Source: Aricia agestis
Lineage: Eukaryota > Arthropoda > Insecta > Lepidoptera > Lycaenidae
DNA length: 64,000 nucleotides
Assembly: GCF_905147365.1 (NCBI RefSeq)
Contig: NC_056425.1
Span: 10,609,501 to 10,673,500, forward strand
Direction: 5' to 3'
A program made the position numbers and the translations under genes. Every line of letters starts with the position of its first letter. Positions within the stretch are counted from its first letter, which is position 1. Of this stretch, positions 1 to 9,955 are shown one piece after another. The notes beneath the pieces were generated by a model. The model was not told where the DNA came from and ran no database searches. It saw only the letters and a list, made by a program, of their open reading frames with translations.

Positions 1-570
1 ATGTATGGATGTTTGTTACTCTTTCACGCAAAAACTACTGAACGGATTTTAATGAAACTTTACAATAATATAGCTTAAACATCATAATAACACATAGGCT
101 ACAATTTTAACCGACTTTCAAAATGGGGGAGGTGTTATGTTCGTTTTCTTATGTTCAACGATTACTCCGTCGTTTGTTAACCGATTTTCAAAATTTTTCT
201 TTTGGGTATCATCATAAATATAGGGTATCATCCCAATTCGGTATTATATTCACAAAAGTGGTGATCTGATGAAGGATCCATAAGTAAACGAGGGAACTCC
301 TCAAAAATTATAGGGAAATATGTGGTGACTTCGGTTTCGTGAGAAGTATTCTAAGCATATGCTACCAACAAGTAAGATTTTGAACCGAGGTATACCTGGT
401 ATACCGTGGTTCGGAAGGTGCTGAGAGAACTCCTGATTCTTTATAGATACAAGTTTGGGAGTTTCGGCGTTGTTTTAAGAACGGAAAGCATATGCTTCTA
501 TGCAAATTACATTCATCATCAACATCGTCATCATCATCACTACCATATTATACCATGTTATTGGTAAGTA
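1..570. repeat. Diverged interspersed repeat, first copy
   Basis: This stretch shares ordered blocks with 36940-37455, for example the 'gatctgatga' segment, an 'actcctgat...tatagatac' block and a 'tttcggcgt' block. It is therefore a dispersed repeat. The pattern ('ccgactttcaaaat') resembles a common lepidopteran repeat, but I cannot assign a class. A short TCATCA-rich microsatellite lies at about 511-541. No coding potential is seen. Confidence 0.5.
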
Positions 571-629
571 CTTTTCATAGTCTTTTAGATCGAGACTCGA
601 GTTTGTCAAGCGATAATTTAAAAAAATCT

Positions 630-979
630 ATACCTACCTAATATTATAAACCTGAAGAGTATGTTTGCTTGAACGGAATCGGAGGAACTACAGATCCGAT
701 TTAAAAACTTATTTCAGTGTTAGATAGCTCATTTATCGAGTAAGAACTAAGACTATAGGCTAAGACTAATACGACCGAAGAAACTCAGGAAAATGTGGGA
801 AAAACGGGGGAAATATTAGAAATTACGAACTACTGGAGCAATTTTTATGGCAATATTTGGCACAGATATAGAGTAGACCAAGTGAAGGGAGTAGGGACAT
901 AAGAGCTATTTTTATGGGAAAATGTACGGTTTCCGTAAAATTCCTAATTTACGCGGGCGAAGCCGCGCGGGACATCTAG
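630..979 (+). mobile_element. Helitron-like non-autonomous element (family H2)
   Basis: It starts at an 'ctaatattataaa'-type end. It finishes with a GC-rich hairpin (cgcgggcgaagccgcgcg) a few bases before CTAG followed by T, the arrangement expected at a Helitron 3' end. Related sequence lies at 8127-8805 and 33190-33455. The element lands directly on SINE-2 sequence at 980. Confidence 0.6.
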
Positions 980-1006
980 TCTTAAATATATGTATAGTAT
1001 AAAAAG

Positions 1007-2374
1007 TAGTGAACGACCGAACTTTCGGTTTCGGTTTCGGGTTTCGGCCAGTTTCGGCCAAAAAATCTAGTTTCGGCCTTAGTTTCGGTTTCGGCCAAAA
1101 TATAGCCGAAACTTTCGGCGTCGCCGAAACTCATACGTCGTTCGGTAAACTTTACAGCTAACTCGACGTGCTTGCTTGCCAGCGAGGCTCCGGCTCAGTT
1201 CGCCACCATCTATTTATTTAGTTTTGAGATTATATTGTGTTCCAGATTAGTCCCAAATCAAAAATTAGCACTTCGTTTTATTTTCATTAAATTGTCTAAA
1301 CTTATTTTTATCGAAATTATATTATTGAATTTTATTTCTACGACAAACGCAGGCTTGTTTAATATACAAAACTATTGGCAAATTACGTGCTATTACATAT
1401 AACAAAATACCAATGTTTCCCAAACAAGCGATTTAGTAAACGCTATGATAAATTGATTATATTGTGTGTGAACTTTATTTACTTAAGAATTTTGTTTGAC
1501 TGTCAGATTATAGGATATATCTTGTGAGATTTATTAGTAAATCAACTCGCCTCACTCTTTTCCTTTTACCACGCGTTTTATTTAAATATTTAAAATTAGC
1601 TTTTAACTATGGACACGCAATCTCTTAGACCGTTCCTACCCTGTTAGAATCTTATCTAGCCCACTTCCCCCTAAGCTCTCAGTATATATTTCAGGTTTAG
1701 TGGCAAAACGTCTTCTAAAGCAAAAAAAAAATGTGACGTCTACTGCTAGTTTGCTCAGTACTTTCGTTTTGAACTTCGACCGTAGTAGTGTCCATGTTTC
1801 CCATAAAAATAATATACTGCAATAAGACTGCAATTGATTGTGTTTTCAGTAGTACGTCGTTAATGTCCAATCACACAACTTCGTTTTATAAAACTTAGTT
1901 CTCATTACATGCGCTCCTACGGGGATGCAAATCTCGTTTTTTTTTTTCAAATGGATTTTATAATCTTCTCATATCTGTATATAAACGTGTTTAAACACGT
2001 TTATAACTGGTTTAGTGTGCGCTAAGTGCGTTCAATTTCTTTGGTGAAATCGCACCTACTTGAAATCGTATAAAAAACGAATTTTAGTCGATAAAGGAAC
2101 GGATTATAGTCCGAAAAATTTCTAGGGAACATATTCCAGTCTAAGATTAATAATATTTATTTTAAGAAATGTCGCAAAAAGTAAGGAATTCAATGTGGTA
2201 CATTTTCTTTAGTATAAAAAGTTGTAATTTATGTTAAAAATCAATCAATTTCAGTAAATAATCGTAATTTTGAATGTTTTACCCAGTTTCGGTTTCAGTT
2301 TCGGCCGAAACTGAGAGTAAGGCCGAAAGTTCGGTTTCGGTTTCGGCTGAAAAATCAGTTTCGGTCGGACACTA
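1007..2374. mobile_element. hAT-like non-autonomous element with 8-bp target duplication
   Basis: The ends are inverted: TAGTGaaCGACCGAA on the left and the complement of TAGTGtcCGACCGAA on the right. The flanks carry the identical 8-mer ATAAAAAG at 999-1006 and 2375-2382. Both subterminal regions (about 1017-1135 and 2284-2365) are packed with TTTCGGCC repeats. An 8-bp duplication and TAGTG/CAGTG-type termini point to the hAT superfamily. I see no transposase in the 1.37 kb, so it would depend on a partner. Confidence 0.8.
1868..2060. repeat. Fragment related to the TTA-flanked MITE at 11611-12098
   Basis: The block 'ttttataaaacttagtt' and the terminal part 'ttctttggtgaaatcgc' recur at 11645-11670 and 12080-12096. 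This is a partial copy carried inside the hAT-like element. Confidence 0.45.
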
Positions 2375-2424
2375 ATAAAAAGTATTAAATATATTTCCGT
2401 TGTCTGGTACCCGTAACACAAGAT

Positions 2425-2690
2425 TTATTTACCAAGGATAGATTTTAATTACAATTTTTTACTTAAATTAATTATTGATGGATTAGATATTATTATATAT
2501 AGTGGTTATGGTTTTATAATTTATTGTTATTAATTTTATCGTTTTAATTGTGGATACTGATGAACTCATTATTTTAATTTTTTAACTAAATTTGTAATAC
2601 AATTTTATGTACACTACTATCGCATTAGGTAAACCCTGTAATTATAGTTTAAGTGTGTGATGATGAAATAAATAAATAAATAAATAAGTC
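2425..2690 (+). repeat. AT-rich LINE-type tail ending in an AAAT microsatellite
   Basis: An AT-rich non-coding stretch ends at 'gatgatg' plus a run of aaataaataaataaat (2668-2686), which looks like the 3' end of a LINE. No protein motif remains, so the family cannot be named. Confidence 0.35.
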
Positions 2691-3605
2691 CATCAGGTCA
2701 AATTCGACCGCTTGGGAGTTGAAGCATTATTAAGGAATACTTATTATTAAGGTTTCTGTATCATAAACTTATCTCGGCGAAATGAAATAGCAGGCGACTT
2801 CTTCAGTATTATCTTCAAGTAGCAATAATTATTTTTAGATTCGAGATTGTCACAATATGATAACTAGTCCCCAGTACACGGAACTAACTTTTTTCTGATA
2901 CATACAAATTTACCACTTTATGAGTACCTTGTTTACGATAACTCCGACAAACTTTTCTATGCGAAAAATTTCGGCGCTGCTGCGTTTTCGAATGCTTGAC
3001 TCCTGGAGTTGTCGATATGACGTCACCATGGCTCTTTGTACATACAACTTTCATTTTTTGGAATTTGTTTAATAAAGTTAATTTAAAAACTGTGGTCAAC
3101 TCGTCCGACAAGAATCACGCTGCGTCTGGATTGTCCGACACTCCAAAGATGTCGCAATGACGTCACTATGGCTCTTCGTACATACAACTTTAATTTTTTC
3201 AAATTTGTTTAATAAAGTTAATTTAAAAACTATTGTTAACTTGTCCGTCAAGAATCACGCTGCGTATGGAGAGTCCGATAGCCCAAATATGTTGATATTA
3301 CGTCACTATGGCTCTTCGTACATACAACTTTAATTTTATTCAAATTTGTTTAATAAAGTTAATCTAAAAACTGTGGTCAACTTGTCCGACAAGAATCACG
3401 CTGCATGTTGGAGTTTCGACCAGCCCAAAAATGTTGATGTGACGTCATTATGTCTCCCCGTACATGCAACTTTAAATTTAGTAGTTTTCGATTTAAAATA
3501 AAGTAGGGTAAATGACTAGTGATTGGACAGTGCCAGTCATTGGAAGCAACCTTAGTAAATATTATAGAGGGGAAGGGTAAGAGAAAGCCCTTCAATATTT
3601 AAATA

Positions 3606-4276
3606 ACCGGCCAAGTGCGAGTCGGACTCGCGCACGAAGGGTTCCGTTATCCGTACCATTATAGAGCAAAATTAGGCCATAAATTGTGTTTTTTGTATGG
3701 GAGCCCCCCTTAATTTTTTATTTTATATAAATTTTATTATTAAATATTAAAGTAAACATATAAGTAAGGATTTTGTGAAAAATTCAAGTTGTCATTATTA
3801 ATATAGAGCAAAAAAGGCCAAAAAATCACATTTGTGGTAGGTATGGGAAATTAAATATTAATTTTTATTTGTTTTTTTTTTATGAAATAAGGGGGCAAAC
3901 AAGCAAACGGGTCACCTGATGGAAAGCAACTTCCGTCGCCCATGGACACTCGCAGCATTTGCCGGCCTTTTAAGAGGGAATAGGGTAATAGGGGTGGGTA
4001 GGGATGGGAAGGGAATAGGGTAGGAGATTGGGCCCCCGGTAAACTCACTCACTCGGCGAAACACGAGCCGGCCCATTCGTGCCGAAGCATGGCTCTTCCA
4101 CGTTTAAATTTTTCTTGTTTGTTGTTATAGGGACAACAGATATACATAATCTGTGAAAATTTCAAATTTGTAGCTATTACCTTTCTTGAGTTACAGCCTG
4201 AAGACACACAGACGGACATACAACGAAGTCTTAGTAATAGGGTACCGTTTTTACCCTTTGCGTACGGAACCCTAAA
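3606..4276 (+). repeat. 'ccggccaagtgcgag...ggaaccctaaaaa' repeat with a nested SINE-3
   Basis: It begins 'aaccggccaagtgcgagtcg' and ends 'gtacggaaccctaaaa'. The same pair of ends bounds 53315-54237. The interior is interrupted by SINE-3 (3880-4106). This is a dispersed lepidopteran-type repeat; class uncertain. Confidence 0.6.
3880..4106 (-). mobile_element. SINE-3 copy (poly-A tailed retroposon)
   Basis: Read on the minus strand it runs from 'gagccatgcttcggcacgaa' through a CT-rich minisatellite (accctattccc variants) and 'ttgctttccatcaggtgacc' to a poly-A end at 3860-3880. The same sequence recurs at 9956, 18385, 28555 and 39172. It is nested inside the repeat at 3606-4276. Confidence 0.7.
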
Positions 4277-4420
4277 AAACCGGCCAAGTGCGAGTTGGAC
4301 TCACCTATGAAGGGTTTCGCAGCAGCAATAAGGTTTATTTCTATGAAACTACATAAAAGGTTTTGATTTATTTTTATATTTCAGTTGATTTTATGAAAGT
4401 TAAATGAAGGTAAAAAAAAA
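4277..4420 (+). repeat. Second, partial copy of the 'ccggccaagtgcgag' repeat
   Basis: It starts 'accggccaagtgcgagttgg' immediately after the end of the first copy and diverges after about 60 bases. A head-to-tail pair suggests that one insertion targeted the end of the other. Confidence 0.5.
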
Positions 4421-5138
4421 ACTTCTAACTAGATATTATCTCGTTCGTGTTTTTTTTTCATTTTCTTGTCGGACTGACTATTTAACTCAATATATTTGTC
4501 GGACACGTTGATATAAGCATTTAGAATAACATTATCTATCATTGCTATTTTTGTCCGACATGTATGTACGAAGAGCCATAGTGACGTAATAAAATCTTTG
4601 GGCTGTCGGACTCTCCATACGCAGCGTGATTCTTGTCGGACAAGTTGACCATAGTTTTTAAATTAACTTTATTAAAAAATTTGAAAAAATTAAAGTTGTA
4701 TGTACGAAGAGCCATAGTGACGTCATAGCGACATCTTTGGAGTGTCGGACAATCCAGACGCAGCGTGATTCTTGTCGGACGAGTTGACCACAGTTTTTAA
4801 ATTAACTTTATTAAACAAATTCCAAAAAATGAAAGTTGTATGTACGAGGAGCCATGGTGACGTCATATCGACAATTCCAGGAGTCAAGCATTCAAAAACG
4901 CAGCAGCGTCGAAATTTTTCGCATAGAAAAGTTTGTCAGAGTCATCGTAAACAAGGCACTCACAAAGTGGTAAATTTGTATGTATCAGAAAAAAGTTAGT
5001 TCCGTGTACTGGGGACTAAACCTATTTTATAATTTTATCTTTAGCTATATTAGATACAGATAGAGTACAATTAATGTACTTAGACAGTAAGCTGATTCAG
5101 GTTACTATTTACATTATTTTATTAGAGCGTTCGCCTAC

Positions 5139-5309
5139 CTGGTTCTTTCTTCGAGCATGTGAACGACGTCCTGGGTATCTCACTGAGGGTAGGATAGTCC
5201 TTCTCCGGTTCCCCGGGCACGGCGTACCGGATGTCCCACCCGTGTCCATTGTCGTACGGTCTACCGCCTGGACCCTTCTGTGCGTCTACTCGAAACACCG
5301 ATAAGTATA
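5139..5309 (-). CDS. Exon of a chitin-binding (peritrophin-A-like) cuticle protein
   Basis: On the minus strand a 171-base exon lies between an acceptor (T-run then CAG, at 5310-5312) and a donor (AG|GTAGGC, at 5138-5137). The open frame reads through GRPYDNGHGWDIRYAVPG, then EKDYPTLSEIPRTSFTC, and ends ...SKKEP with one base of a split Gly codon. The DYPTLSxIPxTSFxC stretch is the conserved lead-in to the first cysteine of a type-2 chitin-binding domain in insect cuticle proteins analogous to peritrophins (CPAP1 group). Such proteins are secreted and bind cuticular chitin. The rest of the six-cysteine domain should follow in the next exon at lower coordinates; I do not find it in 1-5138, which is all repeats. 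The signal-peptide exon is not recognised at higher coordinates either. There is no start codon inside the exon, so a simple ORF scan misses it. The alternative, an isolated dead exon, cannot be excluded. Confidence 0.72.
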
Positions 5310-5608
5310 CTGAAAAAAAATTGGGATCAATTCATATTGCAGCATATTGAGGCGATGCATTTTCAAATGTGGTATCGCGGGAGGGAATTCTGTTAATAAT
5401 TAAAATGTGTATCTTCTTGTGCAATGAATAAAATTCAGTTTTCAATGGCTATTTTCAAAACGCATCGCATTAGACAAAAGTTATTTGTCCATTTTCGAAA
5501 CTCAAAGTATCTCTTTACCGATTCGCATCAAATTCGGCCTAGCAATTTAATCAAGAGGTAGCTAACAAACAGACACTCTTTCGCAAAAGTAAAAATATAA
5601 TAATAACT
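5310..5608 (-). repeat. Intergenic or intronic sequence with a Helitron H1-like fragment
   Basis: Bases 5310-5480 show nothing beyond the splice acceptor. Bases 5486-5606 ('actcaaagtatctc' ... 'acagacactctttcgc') match the internal and 5' part of the H1 Helitron family on the minus strand. Confidence 0.45.
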
Positions 5609-5882
5609 CCCACATCGGTTTCGGTGACGGTGGCCGGATTCATTGAACCAGGCCAGTTACGCAGGAGTAATTTTATAGTGCCCAAGTGTGTGCGCAGTAC
5701 ACAAGAGCACTCTCTATTCCTTTTACTCTCATAACCCAATGGGACGGACGACCGACACGACTGGCGAGAGATCAGGCACAGGACCGACTTTATACATGCC
5801 CGTCCGACGCATGAATCATCTTACTTGTCAGTTGTCAGACAATCAGGTGATCAGCCTGCATTGTCCAAACCAAACTTGTAAT
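5609..5882 (-). mobile_element. SINE-1 copy, lacking its tRNA head
   Basis: It matches the body of SINE-1 (compare 33501-33775): 'tttcggtgacggtggccgg', 'gcaggagtaattttatagtg' and 'aggtgatcagcctgcattgt'. The tRNA-like promoter end at the right is missing, so this copy is 5'-truncated. Confidence 0.7.
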
Positions 5883-6338
5883 ATTAGTTATTATTCTTTT
5901 GCAAAATTATAATATTAGTTCGGACAACATACTAACATTACTCGTATTGTTTAAACGTAAACTCAACAATGCAGTGTCGCAAAGTTACTTCTCACAGTTT
6001 TTCATCAAAGGCGGTAATTGTTCGGAAAAAGTGAATCAATGCTTTGACAACGTATGACAGATGTATACTTAAACTGGTGATGTAAGCTGTTGGGAACAAG
6101 AACTTAGGAAATGTTTGTCTTGCAAATCGATTTCTTCTATCGGAGAGAGTAAAGCTGAAGTAAAGGGGAAAGTATTGGAAGTATTTGTCAGTTCATTGGA
6201 TCGAGTGCGCTGGCTTACGCCAGAATGCACCAGGTTTATTTTGTTTAGTATACCTATGTAAGTATGTATGTTATATTTAGAGTATACTATGTGTTTGTGT
6301 GTGTGTAAAAATATGAAGAATATCACGCTAATACTTAA
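5883..6338. other. No recognisable gene or repeat
   Basis: AT-rich sequence with a short GT-rich run near 6295-6306. The minus-strand reading frame 6069-6365 has no family likeness and runs into a MITE terminus, so I do not call it. Confidence 0.4.
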
Positions 6339-6550
6339 GAGTCCGGGTGCCATCGCAATTCTCATACAAACGTAATACCATGATCATCAGTCACTACCCG
6401 TACGAGAATATTTACCGTATTTGAGTTATTATACAGCTTGATAGTAATTACCTAGGTTCCTGTAGACCAGTACAAATATTCACTGCAAAATATTTACATA
6501 CAAAAAATATGAACGATTACAATATTTAATTGCGATGGCACCCGGACTCT
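6339..6550. mobile_element. MITE with 21-bp terminal inverted repeats
   Basis: 'agtccgggtgccatcgcaat' at 6340 is repeated as its exact complement ending at 6548. The element is about 210 bp with no coding capacity. Superfamily is not determined. Confidence 0.7.
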
Positions 6551-6589
6551 GAGCCAAGTACAGTCAGTACAGTCAGTACTCAAGCCGGT

Positions 6590-6722
6590 ATAGTCAGTAC
6601 TCAAGATGCATTTCGGTCTCAAGACACGGTTCCGGCTCTGTGATTGGTTGGCTGTCAACATTTGGACCAATCATAGAGCCGAATCGCGTCTTGAGACCGG
6701 GTCGCATCTTAAGTACTGACTA
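6590..6722. mobile_element. Short MITE with imperfect inverted arms
   Basis: The left end 'atagtcagtactcaagatgc' pairs with the right end 'gcatcttaagtactgactat'. Internal blocks 'cggtctcaagac' and 'gtcttgagaccg' also pair, so most of the 133 bp is foldback. Confidence 0.65.
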
Positions 6723-6724
6723 TT

Positions 6725-6879
6725 TAGGCTGCGTTTCCACTGAAGCGGAGCCGAGCTTAGCGGTGCCGAATAGACCAATCATCATGCTCGAAATCTTCGC
6801 TGTCATTTCGCTGGAATAGCACGATTGGTCAATTCGGCTCCGCTCCGCTCTGCTCCGCTTCAGTGGAAACGCAGCCTTA
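6725..6879. mobile_element. MITE with 'ggctgcgtttccactgaagc' termini
   Basis: 'taggctgcgtttccactgaa' at 6725 pairs with its complement ending at 6879, and the pairing continues through a GCGGAGC block. It lies two bases from the preceding MITE. Confidence 0.7.
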
Positions 6880-7082
6880 TACCAGCCTAAGTGCTCGATG
6901 CTCTACTAACAAGAAAGACGCTCTACAAAAAAACAAAAAATCTACACTGCGTATTTTGTTACATACAATGTACGATTTATTGTCCTTATCTGATACACGA
7001 CATACCCTCGACAAATAAAGACAAAACAGTTTGCAACCATATTATAGAGTTAGTTCACAGAGCGGTGTTTTTTATTTTATAA

Positions 7083-7161
7083 CCTGTGTCGCGACTCTCG
7101 GTGGGGTCGCAAAATGTTTTTCATACCAATTTCGCATCATAAAAAAGTTTGTAAAACACTG
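7083..7161. mobile_element. hAT-like element end
   Basis: A block with 'ggggtcgcaaaatg', 'catcataaaaaa' and a terminal AAAACACTG resembles one end of the element at 27346-27560 ('CAGTGCTTTTCAACC' ... 'catcataaaaaa'). Only one end is visible here. Confidence 0.35.
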
Positions 7162-7420
7162 TTATAGACCATACTGATGATTTCCTAGTTAGTGCTCACT
7201 CTATACACGATATTGTTGGTAATTTTCCATCCAATATTAAGCCCTTAACACCCTAGTTGGCAATCATAGATTCATTACGTCGCGCCGCGCCGACGCCGCG
7301 CCGCTTAGTATTCTGACCGCAGACGTATACTGTTGACGATTTATTGCCATATCTCGCAAATATGTCGGGTCATGAAAATGCCTTTATTAATATTTCTTTT
7401 ATTATGGGTGGCAGATGTAT

Positions 7421-7613
7421 AGTATTATAAACGAAAGTATGTCTTTCTGTCCGTCTGTTACCTCTTCACGGCCAAACTGCTGAACCGATTTTGCTGGGTA
7501 TGGAGATACTTTAAGTCCCGGGAAAGGAAATAGGATACTTTTTCACCCGGAAAATGCACGGTTCCCACGCGATAAACGAATTTTGGCGCAACGGAGTTGC
7601 GGGCGTCATCTAA
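7421..7613 (+). mobile_element. Helitron H1 copy
   Basis: It runs from 'tattataaacgaaagtatg' through a tctgtccgtctg tract, 'gagatacttt' and 'gataaacgaattttggcg' to the hairpin CGCAACggaGTTGCG and then CTAA. The hairpin just before CTRR is the hallmark of a Helitron 3' end. It is about 190 bp and non-autonomous. Confidence 0.75.
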
Positions 7614-7643
7614 ACGTATGCTGTATGACATAATATTAAGTTA

Positions 7644-7966
7644 TGGCTCAATTTATACCGCCGCGGAATGGAACGGAAGCCACTTTTTGCAACGAAACTG
7701 TACATAGCATAATTTACTTTATGTCAACAGTTTACTACAGAAATTAAATACGAGCTAAAAATTGGACGCATGTCTTCCGCGGAATTCTCGAGAATTCTCC
7801 GGTGCCGTCTGTGGAATCCACGGGAAGTGGATCGAACTAATCATGTAAAAGATACAGACTAAACAATGGGATGTCCTCATGTCGCGGGTTTCTCGAGCAT
7901 TCCCGTGAATTCCCGTGAATGAGGCAAAATTGACGCTTCCATTCCGCGCCGGTGTAAATTGAGCCA
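7644..7966. mobile_element. MITE with 'tggctcaattta' inverted termini
   Basis: The left end 'tggctcaatttataccgccg' pairs with the right end 'cggtgtaaattgagcca', and GGAATGGAA/TTCCATTCC continue the arms. The middle contains GAATTC/CTCGAG palindromes. Confidence 0.65.
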
Positions 7967-8006
7967 AACCCCCGTTTTCTGAAACTCACGCACTCTATAC
8001 CCTACT

Positions 8007-8805
8007 AGCTGTTGCCCGCGACTTCGTCCGCGTTAGCATAGTGGATCACATCCCACGTATTATTTATTGTACAAAAATATTCAATGTACAGAGTTGACTT
8101 TCCTACGATTTTATTATATACTTATAGATGTTCCGCGCGGCTTTGCTTGCGTAATTTAGGAATTTCACACAACCGTACATTTTTCCGCAAAAAATAGCCT
8201 TTGCCCCTTCACGTGGTCTATTCTTCATGTTTGCCAAATAACAAAAAAATTGCTCCAGTAATTCTTAAGATAATAATCAATTAAAGATAATTTCCCTCCC
8301 TTTTTTCTACATTTTCCTCCATTTCTTAGCTCTTATTAGCTTTAGCGTGATAAAATATAGCCTATAGCCTTTCTCGATAAATGGGCTATCTAACGCTGAA
8401 AGAATTTTTCAAATCGGACCAGTAGTTCCTGAGATTAGCGCGTTCAAATAAGCCCTTTCATATAATTTCCCACGTTTTTCCACATTTTCCTCTATTTATT
8501 CGCTACTATTAGTTTTAGCGTAATAAAATATAGCCTATAGCCTTCCTCAATCAATGGACTATCTGACACTGAAATATTTTTTTAAATCGGACCAGTAGTT
8601 CCTGATATTAGCGCGTTCAAATAAGCCCTTTCATATAATTTCATCCATTTTTTCCACATTTTCCTCTATTTCTTCGCTCCTATTAGTTTTAGCGTGATAA
8701 AATATAACCTATAGCCTTCCTCAATCAATGGGCTATCCAACAGTAAAATAATTTTTCAAATCGGACCAGTAGTTCCTGAGATTAGCGCGTTCAAACAAAC
8801 AAACT
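8007..8805 (-). mobile_element. Helitron-like element containing three 174-bp tandem units
   Basis: The left side has two stacked Helitron-type ends ('ctagctgttgcccgcg' at 8007 and 'atgttccgcgcggctttgc' near 8128). Bases 8285-8805 then hold three tandem copies of a unit of about 174 bp. 'agtagttcct' occurs at 8421, 8594 and 8768, each followed by 'tagcgcgttcaaa'. The unit also carries 'gataaaatatagcctatag'. It is related to the elements at 630 and 33190. Confidence 0.6.
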
Positions 8806-9645
8806 CTGCAGAATTATAATATTATATATTAAATATATTATATATTAGTAATATAGATTTTGAGTCATTCGTTAACCGGACTACTTGCGATTTGATTAAT
8901 TTCGTTCGATAATTCATTCTGAGCTATAAAAAATGACACTATTTTTACTGTACACGATTTTCACTGATTTTCGCACTATATTGGCAATTATTATATAAGT
9001 CTCTTATATTGTTTATATACATATAAAGTTAACACGACTATTTACCCTCTGTCGTGCACAATATCAAGGCTTGACAAGCGTTACGGAAACACAAAATGGC
9101 GGTTGACACATTATGATTCGGGAGTTAAATTGAACAGCCATGTCAATTGACACGCTAATCAAATTAACTAACTAATGCTTTTAGCAACCCAATAAGTACT
9201 TGACAACAGATTTAACAGGCGATTAGTTAATTTTAGCGTTGATCAGCCTTTCAGAAATCGGGGGTAGTGTGCTTAACTCTGCTGACAGATCACGATCTTC
9301 CATTGCCTTGCCATAACCCGCCCAAACAATGTAGATTGTAGATCCACCTTCTACGAATCAATTTCTTTGGTGCTATGTATTACGTAGGCCCTCAAACAGC
9401 TGATGCGTATTTCTTTTCAACCTCTCTGTGTATTTTATCCATTGTGATATCATTACAAAGTCTCCATTAAAATTAAATGCGACCGAGCAATTGTTCCACG
9501 TGTGTTCGTTGCTGTTAATATTTTAGCACGCACAGCCGAAGACATGTGATGTTAATCACCTTTATACCTTATTTCTTCGTAATAGAGTTCAGAATTAATA
9601 AGTCAGATTAGTCGTATACCGTACGTAACTGGGCGCTTCGTGTTC
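8806..9645. other. No recognisable gene
   Basis: Unique-looking AT-rich sequence. A short block 'tgacagatcacgat...gccataaccc' (9280-9320) is echoed at 51660-51700, so at least part of it is an old repeat. Confidence 0.4.
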
Positions 9646-9649
9646 ATCA

Positions 9650-9920
9650 TAATATTATCTATGGACGCTTCACACCGTCAGTCTGGCCCCGTGCTAAGTA
9701 CCTGAAGGACTTGTGTTACAGGTACCAGACAACGGAAATATATTTAATATTTTTATACTATACATATATTTAAGATTTTTATTATATAATACACATATTT
9801 AATACACATCCAGACCCGGGAACATTAAAAACTTTTTGTTCCGTCGGCGGGATTCGAACCCGCGACCCCCGGCTTGAGCTGCCACACACTCAACCAGTTG
9901 AGCCACAGAGGTCGTCGTAA
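9650..9920 (-). mobile_element. SINE-2 copy, near full length
   Basis: On the minus strand a tRNA-like head with B-box GGTTCGAATCC is followed by the SINE-2 body ('tttccgttgtctggtacc') and the 3' part ending near an ATT-rich tail. The tRNA-like head is a retroposon promoter for RNA polymerase III, not a tRNA gene: the body and tail recur at 15516 and 24185. Confidence 0.75.
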
Positions 9921-9955
9921 TGTATACCTAATGTCACTTACACTCTCACTAAGCC

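Larger units (their letters stand above)
980..2424 (+). repeat. SINE-2 fragment split by a hAT-like element
   Basis: Bases 980-1006 and 2375-2424 together read as the body of SINE-2 ('cttaaatatatgtatag' ... 'tatttccgttgtctgg'), matching 24270-24340 and 15650-15730. The insertion at 1007-2374 separates the two pieces. The SINE tail after 2424 does not match the other copies. Confidence 0.7.
2867..5016. mobile_element. Element with long inverted arms made of 140-bp tandem units
   Basis: The outer ends are inverted ('gtccccagtacacgg' / complement at 5002-5016) and each is flanked by TA. The left arm holds about four tandem units of roughly 140 bp, marked by gacgtca at 3019, 3159, near 3299 and 3441. 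The right arm holds three in inverse order, at about 4582, 4720 and 4859. Each unit contains 'tgtccgacaagaatcacgct' and 'ggctcttcgtacatac'. The 75-residue reading frames at 2884-3111 and 4772-4999 are mirror images inside the arms, not genes. The middle is filled by other repeats. TA flanks fit a Tc1/mariner-like or similar DNA transposon, but no transposase is present. Confidence 0.7.

Noticed and set aside
2884..4999. Two very similar 75-residue reading frames (2884-3111 minus, 4772-4999 plus)
   Set aside because: They are mirror copies inside the inverted arms of one transposable element, with no domain and no independent start context.
8421..8777. CRISPR-like regular spacing of repeats
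   Set aside because: The units are contiguous 174-bp tandem repeats inside a transposable element in a eukaryotic genome, without unique spacers.
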